A stretch of 64,000 nucleotides of DNA. Origin: Amnibacterium endophyticum. GTDB lineage: Bacteria > Actinomycetota > Actinomycetes > Actinomycetales > Microbacteriaceae. The stretch spans positions 20,010-84,009 of the forward strand of contig NZ_JBHUEA010000017.1 in assembly GCF_042680685.1 (NCBI RefSeq). Direction: 5' to 3'. The position numbers and the translations under genes are program-made. Below, piece after piece: positions 53,460-60,825 of the stretch. The notes under the pieces are model-generated. The model did no database searches. It had not been told where the DNA came from and was given only the letters and a program-made list of their open reading frames with translations. Within the stretch, counting starts at the first letter, position 1; each line of letters opens with the position of its first letter.

Positions 53460-54884
53460 GTGACCGATCGACGGCAGAACAAGGCCCTCATCCTCGCGAC
53501 CTGCTGCCTGAGCCTCTTCATCGTGACGCTCGACGCGACCGTCGTGAACGTCGCCCTCCCGACGCTCGGGAAGGAGCTGGGCGCGAGCGTCTCCGGGCTG
53601 CAGTGGACGCTCGACGCGTACACGCTGACCCTCGCGAGCCTGCTCGTGCTGGCGGGCTCGAGCGGGGACCGCTTCGGCCGGCGGCGCATGTTCCGCATCG
53701 GGCTCGTCGTCTTCGGCCTCGGTTCGCTCGCGAGCAGCCTCGCGCCCTCGGTCGGGGTGCTGATCGCCGCGCGCGTGCTGCAGGCCGTCGGCGGCTCCAT
53801 GCTGAACCCGGTCTCGCTGTCGATCATCACGAACGTCTACACGGACAAGGCCGCGAGGGCGGGCGCGCTCGGCGTCTGGGGCGCGGTCAGCGGCGTCTCC
53901 CTCGGCTTCGGCCCCCTCGTCGGGGGCCTGCTGGTGGAGACGATCGGCTGGCGGTCGATCTTCTGGGTCAACGTGCCGATCGTCGTCATCGCGCTCGTGC
54001 TGACCGCCGTCTTCGTGCCGGAGTCGAAGGCGGAGCACCGCCGCCGCTTCGACCTGCCCGGTCAGGCGCTCATCATCGTCGGCCTCGCGGGGCTCGTCTT
54101 CGCGATCATCGAGGGCCCGGGCCTCGGCTGGGCCTCTCCCGGGACGATCGCCGCCTTCGTCATCGCCGGGGCCGCCCTCGTCGCGTTCGTGCCGGTCGAG
54201 CTGAAGCGCAAGGATCCCCTGATCGACCCCCGCTTCTTCTCGAGCATCCCGTTCTCCGGCGCCTTCGCGGCCGCGCTGCTCGCGTTCGGCGGGTGGAGCG
54301 CGTTCCTCTTCACGAACACGCTCGTGCTGCAGAGCGTCCGCGGCTTCTCCCCCATCGTCACGGGGCTCCTCTTCATGCCCGCCGGGCTCGCGATCCTCGT
54401 GCTCTCGCCCGTCTCCGGCCGCCTCGTCGGCTCGCGCGGCACCCGGCTGCCGATGACCCTGTCCGGGGTGCTGCTCGCGGCCGGCGCGGCGGCGCTCGCG
54501 TTCACCACGGCGTCGACCCCGATCGCGCTGGTGGCGGTCCTGTTCCTCGTCTTCGGCGCGGGCTTCGGCCTCGTGAACGCCCCGATCACGAACACGGCGG
54601 TCGGCGGGATGCCGAACGAGCAGGCGGGCGCCGCCTCGGCCGTGGCTTCGACCGCGCGGCAGATCGGCGTCGCCCTCGGCATCGCGCTCGCCGGCTCGAT
54701 CACCGGCGCGTCCACCGGCGGGAAGGTGTCGAAGTCGTTCGTCACCGACGCGCACCCGCTCTGGTGGATCGTCGTCGGCGTCGGGATCGTGCTGATCGCG
54801 ATCGCGCAGATCAGCAACTCGGCGCCCGCGGAGCGCTCCAGCGAGCGGCTCGGCCCGATGCTCCGCGACACCGCGAACGCCTGA
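53460..54884 (+). CDS. MFS transporter, DHA2 (EmrB/QacA) family
   Basis: 474 residues with 14 predicted membrane helices, the DHA2 layout. Motif C lies in GAVSGVSLGFGPLVGGLL, motif A in GSSGDRFGRRRMFRIG and the acidic LDATVVNVALPTLGKELG in helix 1. Proton-driven export of drugs, dyes or metabolites; the substrate is not predictable. No regulator gene is adjacent. Downstream a weak hairpin GAGGA/TCCTC (54894-54917) may terminate it before the tRNA gene. Confidence 0.93.
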   Translation: MTDRRQNKALILATCCLSLFIVTLDATVVNVALPTLGKELGASVSGLQWTLDAYTLTLASLLVLAGSSGDRFGRRRMFRIGLVVFGLGSLASSLAPSVGVLIAARVLQAVGGSMLNPVSLSIITNVYTDKAARAGALGVWGAVSGVSLGFGPLVGGLLVETIGWRSIFWVNVPIVVIALVLTAVFVPESKAEHRRRFDLPGQALIIVGLAGLVFAIIEGPGLGWASPGTIAAFVIAGAALVAFVPVELKRKDPLIDPRFFSSIPFSGAFAAALLAFGGWSAFLFTNTLVLQSVRGFSPIVTGLLFMPAGLAILVLSPVSGRLVGSRGTRLPMTLSGVLLAAGAAALAFTTASTPIALVAVLFLVFGAGFGLVNAPITNTAVGGMPNEQAGAASAVASTARQIGVALGIALAGSITGASTGGKVSKSFVTDAHPLWWIVVGVGIVLIAIAQISNSAPAERSSERLGPMLRDTANA

Positions 54885-54979
54885 CCCGGAGGATCCGCTG
54901 CGCAGCGACGTCCTCTGCCGTCAGCAGCGCCGAATGCGTCACGGAGCAGCGAAGCAGGCGAGGGGCCGCGTCGCCCGTG

Positions 54980-54985
54980 TACACT
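54980..54985 (+). promoter_or_regulatory. -10 hexamer of the tRNA-Ala gene
   Basis: TACACT, about 27 bases before the tRNA 5' end. Confidence 0.45.
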
Positions 54986-55012
54986 CGACGGGCCGCACAT
55001 CGCGGCGAGCAC

Positions 55013-55085
55013 GGGTCTGTGGCGCAGCTGGTAGCGCACCTGCATGGCATGCAGGGGGTCAGGGGTTCGAGTCCCCTCAGATCCA
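55013..55085 (+). tRNA. tRNA-Ala (anticodon GGC)
   Basis: 73 bases. Acceptor stem GGGTCTG pairs with CAGATCC and has the G3-U70 wobble pair that marks alanine tRNAs. The D arm GCGCAGCTGGTAGCGC, anticodon stem CCTGC/GCAGG with loop ATGGCAT (anticodon GGC at 55046-55048) and the T arm with GGTTCGAGTCC are all canonical. The discriminator base is A; CCA is not encoded. It reads GCC (and GCU) codons. Confidence 0.97.
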
Positions 55086-55093
55086 CTTCAGGA

Positions 55094-55117
55094 GGCGCCG
55101 TCCGCGAGGACGGCGCC
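55094..55117 (+). terminator. tRNA-Ala terminator
   Basis: Perfect 10-bp stem GGCGCCGTCC/GGACGGCGCC with a 4-base loop, followed by TTCGTCGTT, 8 bases after the tRNA. Confidence 0.85.
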
Positions 55118-55214
55118 TTCGTCGTTCCCGGGCGGTTCGACGCTCGGCTCCGTCCCCGACGGCCCGGCTACCGTGATCGGCGGGGCGACCGGCGCCCCGG
55201 GAGCGGGGACGGTC

Positions 55215-55862
55215 ATGGCGGAGGCGCTGCGGATCACGGTGCTGGGCGGGAGCGGCTACGCCGGTTCGAGCACGGTGCGGGAGGCGGCGTCGCGCGGCCA
55301 CCGCGTCGTCGCGGTGCAGCGCCACGCGCCGGCTGAGCGCGTCGAGGGCGCCGAGTACCTGGAGGCCGACGCCACCGACGACGGCGTGCTCGACGCGGTC
55401 GTGGACGCGGACGTCGTCGTCGCCGCCCTCGCACCGCGCGGCGACCTGGCGGGCGCCCTGTTCCCGCTCTACGCGCACCTCGCGAAGCGGGCCGCGGCCG
55501 AGGGCACGCGGCTGATCGTCATCGGCGGCTGGAGCGGGTTGCGGCCGGCCGAAGGCGCGCCCCGATTCAGCGAGGGCGACGTCGACCCGCGCTTCGCCGA
55601 CGAGGCGCGCGAGATGGTGCGCGTGCTCGAGTGGCTGCCCACCGCGGACCCGGAGCTGCAGTGGCTGTTCGTCAGCCCGGCGGCGGTGTACGGCGCCTAC
55701 GCGCCCGGCGACGCGACCGGGCGCTACCGGATCGGCGGCGAGGTCGCGCTGACGAACGAGGACGGCTCCCCCACCGCGATCTCGGGCGCCGACTTCGCCC
55801 GCGCGGTCGTCGACCTCGCCGAGGGCGACCGGACGCGGGAGCACGTCGGCGTCGCGTCCTGA
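55215..55862 (+). CDS. NAD(P)H-binding SDR-like oxidoreductase
   Basis: 215 residues. The N-terminus LRITVLGGSGYAGSSTVREA is an atypical-SDR dinucleotide-binding site, as in NmrA-like and NAD(P)H-binding (PF13460-type) proteins; the central region EYLEADATDDGVLDAVVDA is the usual second strand. These act as oxidoreductases or redox sensors. The ATG at 55215 is preceded by a moderate GAGCGGGGA stretch. The 97 bases between the tRNA terminator and this gene show no other signal. Confidence 0.83.
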   Translation: MAEALRITVLGGSGYAGSSTVREAASRGHRVVAVQRHAPAERVEGAEYLEADATDDGVLDAVVDADVVVAALAPRGDLAGALFPLYAHLAKRAAAEGTRLIVIGGWSGLRPAEGAPRFSEGDVDPRFADEAREMVRVLEWLPTADPELQWLFVSPAAVYGAYAPGDATGRYRIGGEVALTNEDGSPTAISGADFARAVVDLAEGDRTREHVGVAS

Positions 55863-55893
55863 CGGTCGCACCACCGACGGCGGTCCCGACGGG

Positions 55894-55920
55894 CTCGGCC
55901 GGCGGAGGTCGGCCGGCGAG
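55894..55920. terminator. bidirectional hairpin
   Basis: CTCG-GCCGGC pairs with GCCGGC-GAG (one bulge) between the convergent SDR-like and rsfS genes. Confidence 0.5.
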
Positions 55921-55926
55921 GGCGGG

Positions 55927-56292
55927 TCAGGACGCGGCGGCGGGCTCCTCGAGCGGGATCAGCGGGCAGTCCCGCCACAGGCGCTCGAGCGAGTAGAACT
56001 GCCGGTCCTCCTCGAGGAAGACGTGCACGACGACGTCGCCGAAGTCGAGCAGCTCCCAGTGGCCCGACCCGCGGCCCTCCCGGCGCTTCAGCTGCACCCC
56101 GGAGGCGCCGAGCCGCTCGTCGATCGCATCCGCGATCGCGGAGACGTTCCGTTCGCTGCTGCCGGAGACGAGGAGGAACGCGTCGGTCAGCGGCAGCCGG
56201 CCCGACACGTCCAGCGCGACCGGATCGGTGGCGTTGCGGGACGAGGCGGCGTCCGCCGCCTGCTGGACCTGGGCTCTGATCGACTGCTCCAT
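55927..56292 (-). CDS. rsfS: ribosome silencing factor RsfS
   Basis: 121 residues. Binds ribosomal protein L14 and blocks subunit joining when nutrients are low. Family blocks are DALDVSGR-like VALDVSGRLPLTDAFLLVSG, and GHWELLDFGDVVVHVF with EEDRQFYSLERLW. It follows the coiled-coil/TM protein gene and nadD, the usual nadD-rsfS linkage. The ATG at 56292 is the only sensible start; 8 bases separate it from the preceding stop codon. Confidence 0.94.
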   Translation of the reverse strand: MEQSIRAQVQQAADAASSRNATDPVALDVSGRLPLTDAFLLVSGSSERNVSAIADAIDERLGASGVQLKRREGRGSGHWELLDFGDVVVHVFLEEDRQFYSLERLWRDCPLIPLEEPAAAS

Positions 56293-56300
56293 CTGGCCGA

Positions 56301-57824
56301 TCAGAATATCTTGAAGATCCAGCTGCCGACGAGCAGGGTCACCACACCCACAGCCATCGCACCGGCGACGATGGCGAGCACCGTCGGCACGAGGTTGCCG
56401 CGGCTCGGCCGCCCGGTGACGACGCGGTTGTGCGGCGCGCCGCTCACCGCGTTCGCGGCCCGCTTCGGCGCGACGCCCGCCGCGGGCTCGTCCTGGCTCG
56501 CGTCGTAGAGGCGGTCGATGTCGTGGGAGTCGTAGTGCTCCTCGCTGACGCCCGTGGAGGAGAACCGGTTGGACAGCTTCATCGAGCCGGTGATGAAGAT
56601 GTCGCCGGTGCCGCTGACGGCCTGCGTGAGGTCCACCGGCTGCGGGTCGTTCGGCAGGATCAGGGCGGGCGAGGTGCCGTGGGAGCTCTGGACCTGGCGG
56701 CTCAGCAGGCTGCCGAAGCCCTCCTGGGCCTCCTCGTCGTCGGCCCACGCGAGCGCCGGCTTCGGGGCCTGGGCCGCGGGCTGCGCCGGCTGCTGCCGGG
56801 CCTTGCGGATCAGCGCCTCGAACCCGGCGAGGTCCGTCACCTCGCTCGGCGGCCCGACCTGCGCGCCGCCGAAGGCCGACTGCTGCGGCTCGAGGAACGA
56901 CACCGGACCGGACGCGGGCCGCGGCTGGGCGATCGCTCGCTGCGGCTCCTCCCACGAGTCGTCCGCCTCGTCGAGGTCGTCGTCCTCCTCCTCCGACCAG
57001 GCGGTCCAGGCCTGCGCGCGCGACTGCGGAGCCGCGCTGGAGAAGGTGAGCGCGTCGTCGCCGCGGGGCTCGTCGTAGGAGCGCGGCGGCTCGGACGCGG
57101 GCGCGGGCGCGGGCGCGGCGTCACGCACCGGGATCGCGATGGTGGGCTCCGGCGAGTAGGGCTCGTCGTAGTAGTCGTCGTCGTACTGCTGCCCGTACTG
57201 CCCCTGCTGGGCGTGGCCCTGCTCGTAGGCCGCGTACTCGTCGAACTCCGGCTGCGCGGGCTCGGGGCGGCGCTCGGCGAAGAGGTCGGCCGGCAGCCCG
57301 TCCTCGCGCTGCCCGGCGGCCTCGCGGCGGCGCAGCTCGCGACGGGAGAAGCCGTGGTCGGCGGTCTGCTGGGGCGCCGCCTGCTCATCGAAGACGCCGG
57401 CGGGGAACGCCGAGGCCTCGAAGGCCGGCGGACGCTGCTGCGGCGTCCGCACGGTGTCGGCGGGGCCGGTCTGCGCCCGGCGGCGCAGCAGCGCCTCGCG
57501 GACCCGGTCCATGGTCTCAGGCATCGCACCGGCCTCGGGAGCGCGTGCGTCCCGCGTCGCCTCGGGCTGCGCACCCCGCGTCAGCGCCCGCCAGATGTCC
57601 TGCGTGTCGCCGACGGCGAAGTCCTGGTCAGGGGTGAAGTCGCTGCTGAAGTCGTGCGCCTCGAAGTCGACCACGCCCGAGGGGTGCGGCGGCTTCTCGA
57701 GCATCGTCTCGGCCGCCCGGCGCTCGGCCTCGCGCGCCTCGCGGCGGCTCAGCGGCCGTCCCGAGGGGTCGGCTCCGCCTCGAGCGAATGGGCTCCCGAT
57801 GGGCTCGTCCTGCCACGACGTCAT
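56301..57824 (-). CDS. hypothetical acidic low-complexity protein with C-terminal membrane anchor
   Basis: 507 residues, not assignable to a family I know. Residues 20-40 are a charged helix (SRREAREAERRAAETM); a similar SRRELRRREAAGQRE recurs near residue 165. The middle is disordered, rich in Gln, Tyr, Asp, Pro and Ala, with acid runs (SEEEDDDLDEADDSWEE). A conserved-looking short stretch near residue 400 (SPALILPNDPQPVDLTQAV) is followed by GDIFITGSMKLSNRF and a single C-terminal membrane helix (VAGAMAVGVVTLLVGSW). Its ATG overlaps the nadD stop, and rsfS follows directly. Homologues at this locus would be expected in relatives; the function is unknown. Confidence 0.75.
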   Translation of the reverse strand: MTSWQDEPIGSPFARGGADPSGRPLSRREAREAERRAAETMLEKPPHPSGVVDFEAHDFSSDFTPDQDFAVGDTQDIWRALTRGAQPEATRDARAPEAGAMPETMDRVREALLRRRAQTGPADTVRTPQQRPPAFEASAFPAGVFDEQAAPQQTADHGFSRRELRRREAAGQREDGLPADLFAERRPEPAQPEFDEYAAYEQGHAQQGQYGQQYDDDYYDEPYSPEPTIAIPVRDAAPAPAPASEPPRSYDEPRGDDALTFSSAAPQSRAQAWTAWSEEEDDDLDEADDSWEEPQRAIAQPRPASGPVSFLEPQQSAFGGAQVGPPSEVTDLAGFEALIRKARQQPAQPAAQAPKPALAWADDEEAQEGFGSLLSRQVQSSHGTSPALILPNDPQPVDLTQAVSGTGDIFITGSMKLSNRFSSTGVSEEHYDSHDIDRLYDASQDEPAAGVAPKRAANAVSGAPHNRVVTGRPSRGNLVPTVLAIVAGAMAVGVVTLLVGSWIFKIF

Positions 57825-58429
57825 GCTTCGCTCCTGTACAGCCGGTGCTTGCTGATGTACTGAACCACACCGTCGGGGACGAGGTACCAAACCGGGGCGC
57901 CGTGTCGCACACGCGCCCGGCAGTCCGTCGACGAGATGGCGAGTGCGGGCACCTCGAGCACGCTCAGGTGCTCGGCGGGCAGGCCCGCGGTGTCCATCAC
58001 GTGCCCGGGGCGGGTGACCGCGACGAAGTGGGCGAGCCCCCACAGCTCGTCCAGGTCCTTCCAGGACACGATCTGCGCGATCGCGTCGGCGCCCGAGATG
58101 AAGAACAGGTCGGCGTCCGGGTGCTGCGCGGTGAGGTCGCGCAGCGTGTCGACCGTGTACGTCGTCCCGCCGCGCTCGATGTCGACCCTGCTCGTGGTGA
58201 ATCGGGGGTTCGAAGCGGTCGCGACCACCGTCATCAGGTAGCGGTGCTCGGCGGCGGTGACGGGCGTCTTGTGCCAGGGCTGCCCGGTCGGCACGAAGAC
58301 GACCTCGTCGAGGGCGAAGACCCGCGCGACCTCGCTCGCCGCGACCAGGTGACCGTGGTGGATGGGGTCGAACGTGCCGCCCATCACGCCGATGCGACGG
58401 CGGACGCCGGGCGGCGTCTCCTCCCCCAC
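57821..58429 (-). CDS. nadD: nicotinate-nucleotide adenylyltransferase
   Basis: 202 residues. Makes deamido-NAD from nicotinate mononucleotide and ATP in NAD synthesis. Motifs are IGVMGGTFDPIHHGHLVAASE (nucleotidyltransferase HxGH near residue 22) and the C-terminal AISSTDCRARV (ISSTxxR). Several starts are possible; the GTG at 58429 gives the length closest to other actinobacterial NadD and begins about 12 residues before the fold. It lies 12 bases after the small membrane-protein gene and is followed by the low-complexity protein. Confidence 0.93.
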   Translation of the reverse strand: MGEETPPGVRRRIGVMGGTFDPIHHGHLVAASEVARVFALDEVVFVPTGQPWHKTPVTAAEHRYLMTVVATASNPRFTTSRVDIERGGTTYTVDTLRDLTAQHPDADLFFISGADAIAQIVSWKDLDELWGLAHFVAVTRPGHVMDTAGLPAEHLSVLEVPALAISSTDCRARVRHGAPVWYLVPDGVVQYISKHRLYRSEA

Positions 58430-58440
58430 CTCGTCCGGGG

Positions 58441-58635
58441 TCAGTGCCCCTGACCCTGGCCGGCGCCGCGCGTGCGGCCCTTGTCCGCGTGGCGGTGCGC
58501 GACGTCCCGGTACGACCAGGTGACGGCGCCGAGCAGCAGGAACACGCCGACCGCGATCAGCGGGAAGATGACGCTCGGCGCGACGAGCTCGTGGTGCTCG
58601 GCCGAGGCCAGCACGAGCGCGGGCAGCATCGACAT
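58441..58635 (-). CDS. small single-pass membrane protein
   Basis: 64 residues. One hydrophobic helix (about residues 21-41, VIFPLIAVGVFLLLGAVTW) with a basic C-terminus (HADKGRTRGAGQ). The ATG at 58635 has GGAGGA at 5-base spacing; an in-frame start 9 codons upstream is less likely. It precedes nadD on the same strand and probably starts that operon. Similar small proteins sit next to nadD in related genomes; I know of no function. Confidence 0.75.
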   Translation of the reverse strand: MSMLPALVLASAEHHELVAPSVIFPLIAVGVFLLLGAVTWSYRDVAHRHADKGRTRGAGQGQGH

Positions 58636-58693
58636 CGACGTCCTCCATCCCTGCCGCGGCATGCGTCGCGGCTCGACAAGTGTAGGGCTCGGC

Positions 58694-59968
58694 TCAGGGT
58701 CGCGTCTGGCCCGTGCCGCGCACGAGCCACTTCGTGCTCGTCAGCTCGGACAGCCCCATCGGGCCGCGGGCGTGCAGCTTCTGCGTCGAGATCCCGACCT
58801 CCGCCCCGAAGCCGAACTCGCCGCCGTCGGTGAAGCGGGTCGAGGCGTTCACCATCACCACCGCGGAGTCGACCTCGGCGAGGAACCGCTCGGCCGACGC
58901 CAGGTCGGCCGTGACGATCGACTCGGTGTGGTGGGTGGACCAGCGGGCGATGTGCGCGATCGCGGCGTCCAGGTCGTCGACGACGCCGACCGCGAGGTCC
59001 ATCGACCCGTACTCCGCCGCCCAGTCCTCGTCGGTGGCCGCCTCGAGCCCGTCGACGACCCGGCGCGTGCGGTCGTCCGCGTGGACGGTCACCCCGGCCG
59101 CGGTCAGGGCGCCGAGCACGGGCGGCAGCAGCCGCTCCGCCGCGTCCGCGTGCACGAGCAGGGTCTCGACGGCGTTGCAGACCCCGACCCGCTGGGTCTT
59201 CGCGTTCAGCACGATCCCGGTGGCCATCGCCTCGTCCGCAGAGGCGTCGAGCACGATGTGGACGACGCCCGCGCCCGTCTCGATGACCGGCACCTTCGAC
59301 TGCTCCACCACCGCCTGGATCAGCCCGGCGCTGCCCCGCGGGACGAGCACGTCGACGAGCCCGCGCGCCCGCATCAGCTCCGCGGCGCCGTCCCGTCCGA
59401 ACTCGTCGATGGTCTGCACGGCGTCGGCGGGCAGCCCCGCCTCGGCGAGGGCGTCCTGCAGCACGGCCACGAGCGCCTCGTTCGAGTGCTGCGCGGCGGT
59501 GCCGCCGCGCAGCACGACGGCGTTGCCGCTCTTCAGCGCGAGCGCCGCGATGTCGACGGTGACGTTCGGCCGCGCCTCGTAGATCGCGCCGACAACACCG
59601 AACGGCACCCGCACCTGCGTCAGCTGCAGGCCGTTCGCGAGCGCGCCGCCGCGGACCACGCCGCCGACGGGATCCGGCAGCTGCGCGACCGCGAGCACCG
59701 CGTCGGCGAGCCGCGCCACGCGGCGCTCGTCGAGGCTCAGCCGGTCCACGAGCCCGGCCGCCATGCCGGCGGCCCGCGCCGCCTCGAGGTCGCGGGCGTT
59801 CGCGGCGACGACCTCGGCCGAGCGGGCCAGCAGGGCGGCGGCGATCGCTTCGAGCCCCCGGTCCTTCTGCAGCGTCGTCGCGGTCGCGAGCCGCACGGAG
59901 GCCGCCTTCGCGGCGCGGAACCGGCCCTCGGCGGTGGGCGCGGCGGCGGGGGCGAGCACGTCCGTCAT
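58694..59968 (-). CDS. proA: glutamate-5-semialdehyde dehydrogenase (gamma-glutamyl phosphate reductase)
   Basis: 424 residues. Second step of proline synthesis, NADPH-dependent. The catalytic Cys lies in TQRVGVCNAVETLLVH, preceded by the family block VPRGSAGLI, and the C-terminal region has GLSELTSTKW. A TAGGAT hexamer (59977-59982) lies 8 bases before the ATG, so proA has its own leaderless-type promoter and is separated from proB by a hairpin, although both are on one strand in the order proB-proA. Confidence 0.96.
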   Translation of the reverse strand: MTDVLAPAAAPTAEGRFRAAKAASVRLATATTLQKDRGLEAIAAALLARSAEVVAANARDLEAARAAGMAAGLVDRLSLDERRVARLADAVLAVAQLPDPVGGVVRGGALANGLQLTQVRVPFGVVGAIYEARPNVTVDIAALALKSGNAVVLRGGTAAQHSNEALVAVLQDALAEAGLPADAVQTIDEFGRDGAAELMRARGLVDVLVPRGSAGLIQAVVEQSKVPVIETGAGVVHIVLDASADEAMATGIVLNAKTQRVGVCNAVETLLVHADAAERLLPPVLGALTAAGVTVHADDRTRRVVDGLEAATDEDWAAEYGSMDLAVGVVDDLDAAIAHIARWSTHHTESIVTADLASAERFLAEVDSAVVMVNASTRFTDGGEFGFGAEVGISTQKLHARGPMGLSELTSTKWLVRGTGQTRP

Positions 59969-59976
59969 GCCCCGGG

Positions 59977-59982
59977 ATCCTA
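59977..59982 (-). promoter_or_regulatory. -10 hexamer of proA
   Basis: TAGGAT, 8 bases before the proA ATG. Confidence 0.5.
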
Positions 59983-60011
59983 CCGACGGGGTCCTGATAC
60001 CGACAGGCCGG

Positions 60012-60035
60012 GCCGGCCGACCGGGCTCGGCCGGC
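60012..60035 (-). terminator. hairpin behind proB
   Basis: Perfect 9-bp stem GCCGGCCGA/TCGGCCGGC with a 6-base loop, 7 bases after the proB stop. Confidence 0.6.
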
Positions 60036-60042
60036 GCAGCGG

Positions 60043-60825
60043 TCAGCGGACGGGCTCGAACCAGGTGCCGACGCGCTCGCCCGCGAGCGCGGACGAGACG
60101 CGGTCCGTCGCCGTCAGCAGCACCGCGATGCCGGCGTCCGCGGCGAGCCGCGCGGCCGACAGCTTGGTGACCGCGCCGCCGGTGCCGACCCCGGTGTCCG
60201 ACTCGCCCGCGACGACGCCGGCGAGCGGGTCCCCCGCCGCGACGAAGGGGATCCGCTCCGCACCGGGCTCCCCCGGCGGTCGCGTGTAGAGGGCGTCGAC
60301 GTCGGACAGCAGCACGAGCAGGTCCGCGCCGATCAGCCGTGCGACGAGCGCCGCCAGCCGGTCGTTGTCGCCGAAGCGGATCTCGTGGGTCGCCACCGTG
60401 TCGTTCTCGTTCACGATCGGCAGGATCCGCAGGTGCAGCAGCGTGTCGAGCGCGCGCTTCGCGTTCTCCCGGTGCGCCTCGTCGTCGATGTCGCCGGCGG
60501 TCAGCAGCACCTGCCCGGCCGTGATGCGGAACGGGTCGAGCCGCTCCTGGTAGCGGTGCACGAGCAGGCTCTGCCCGACGGCCGCCGCCGCCTGCTGCAC
60601 GGCGAGGTCGGTCGGCCGCTCGTCGAGCCGCAGGTAGGGCAGGCCCGTCGCGATCGCCCCGGAGGAGACGAGCACCACCTCGGCGCCGCGGGCGTGCGCG
60701 CCGGCGAGGGCCTCGACGAGCGGGGCGATCTGCCCGGCGCGGGGCCCGCTGATGGAGGACGACCCGACCTTGACGACGATCCGGTGCGCGACCTCGATCT
60801 GCTCGGGCCCCGCGGGCGCCGTCAC
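60043..60825 (-). CDS. proB: glutamate 5-kinase (short form without PUA domain)
   Basis: 260 residues: only the amino-acid-kinase domain. KVGSSSISG, SSGAIATGLPYL, IVNENDTVATHEIRFGDNDRL and TGGAVTKLSAARLA cover the glutamate, ATP and Mg2+ sites. The C-terminal PUA domain of E. coli ProB is absent, as in a minority of bacteria, so proline feedback inhibition may differ. The GTG start overlaps the obgE stop (GTGA), giving an obgE-proB unit. Confidence 0.95.
   Translation of the reverse strand: MTAPAGPEQIEVAHRIVVKVGSSSISGPRAGQIAPLVEALAGAHARGAEVVLVSSGAIATGLPYLRLDERPTDLAVQQAAAAVGQSLLVHRYQERLDPFRITAGQVLLTAGDIDDEAHRENAKRALDTLLHLRILPIVNENDTVATHEIRFGDNDRLAALVARLIGADLLVLLSDVDALYTRPPGEPGAERIPFVAAGDPLAGVVAGESDTGVGTGGAVTKLSAARLAADAGIAVLLTATDRVSSALAGERVGTWFEPVR

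Noticed and set aside
52252..54884. Antibiotic biosynthesis/resistance cluster around the MFS exporter
   Set aside because: The neighbours are generic flavoproteins and a tRNA; there are no biosynthetic or regulator genes.
55013..55085. Integration (att) site at the tRNA-Ala gene
   Set aside because: No integrase and no repeated tRNA 3' end is found downstream.
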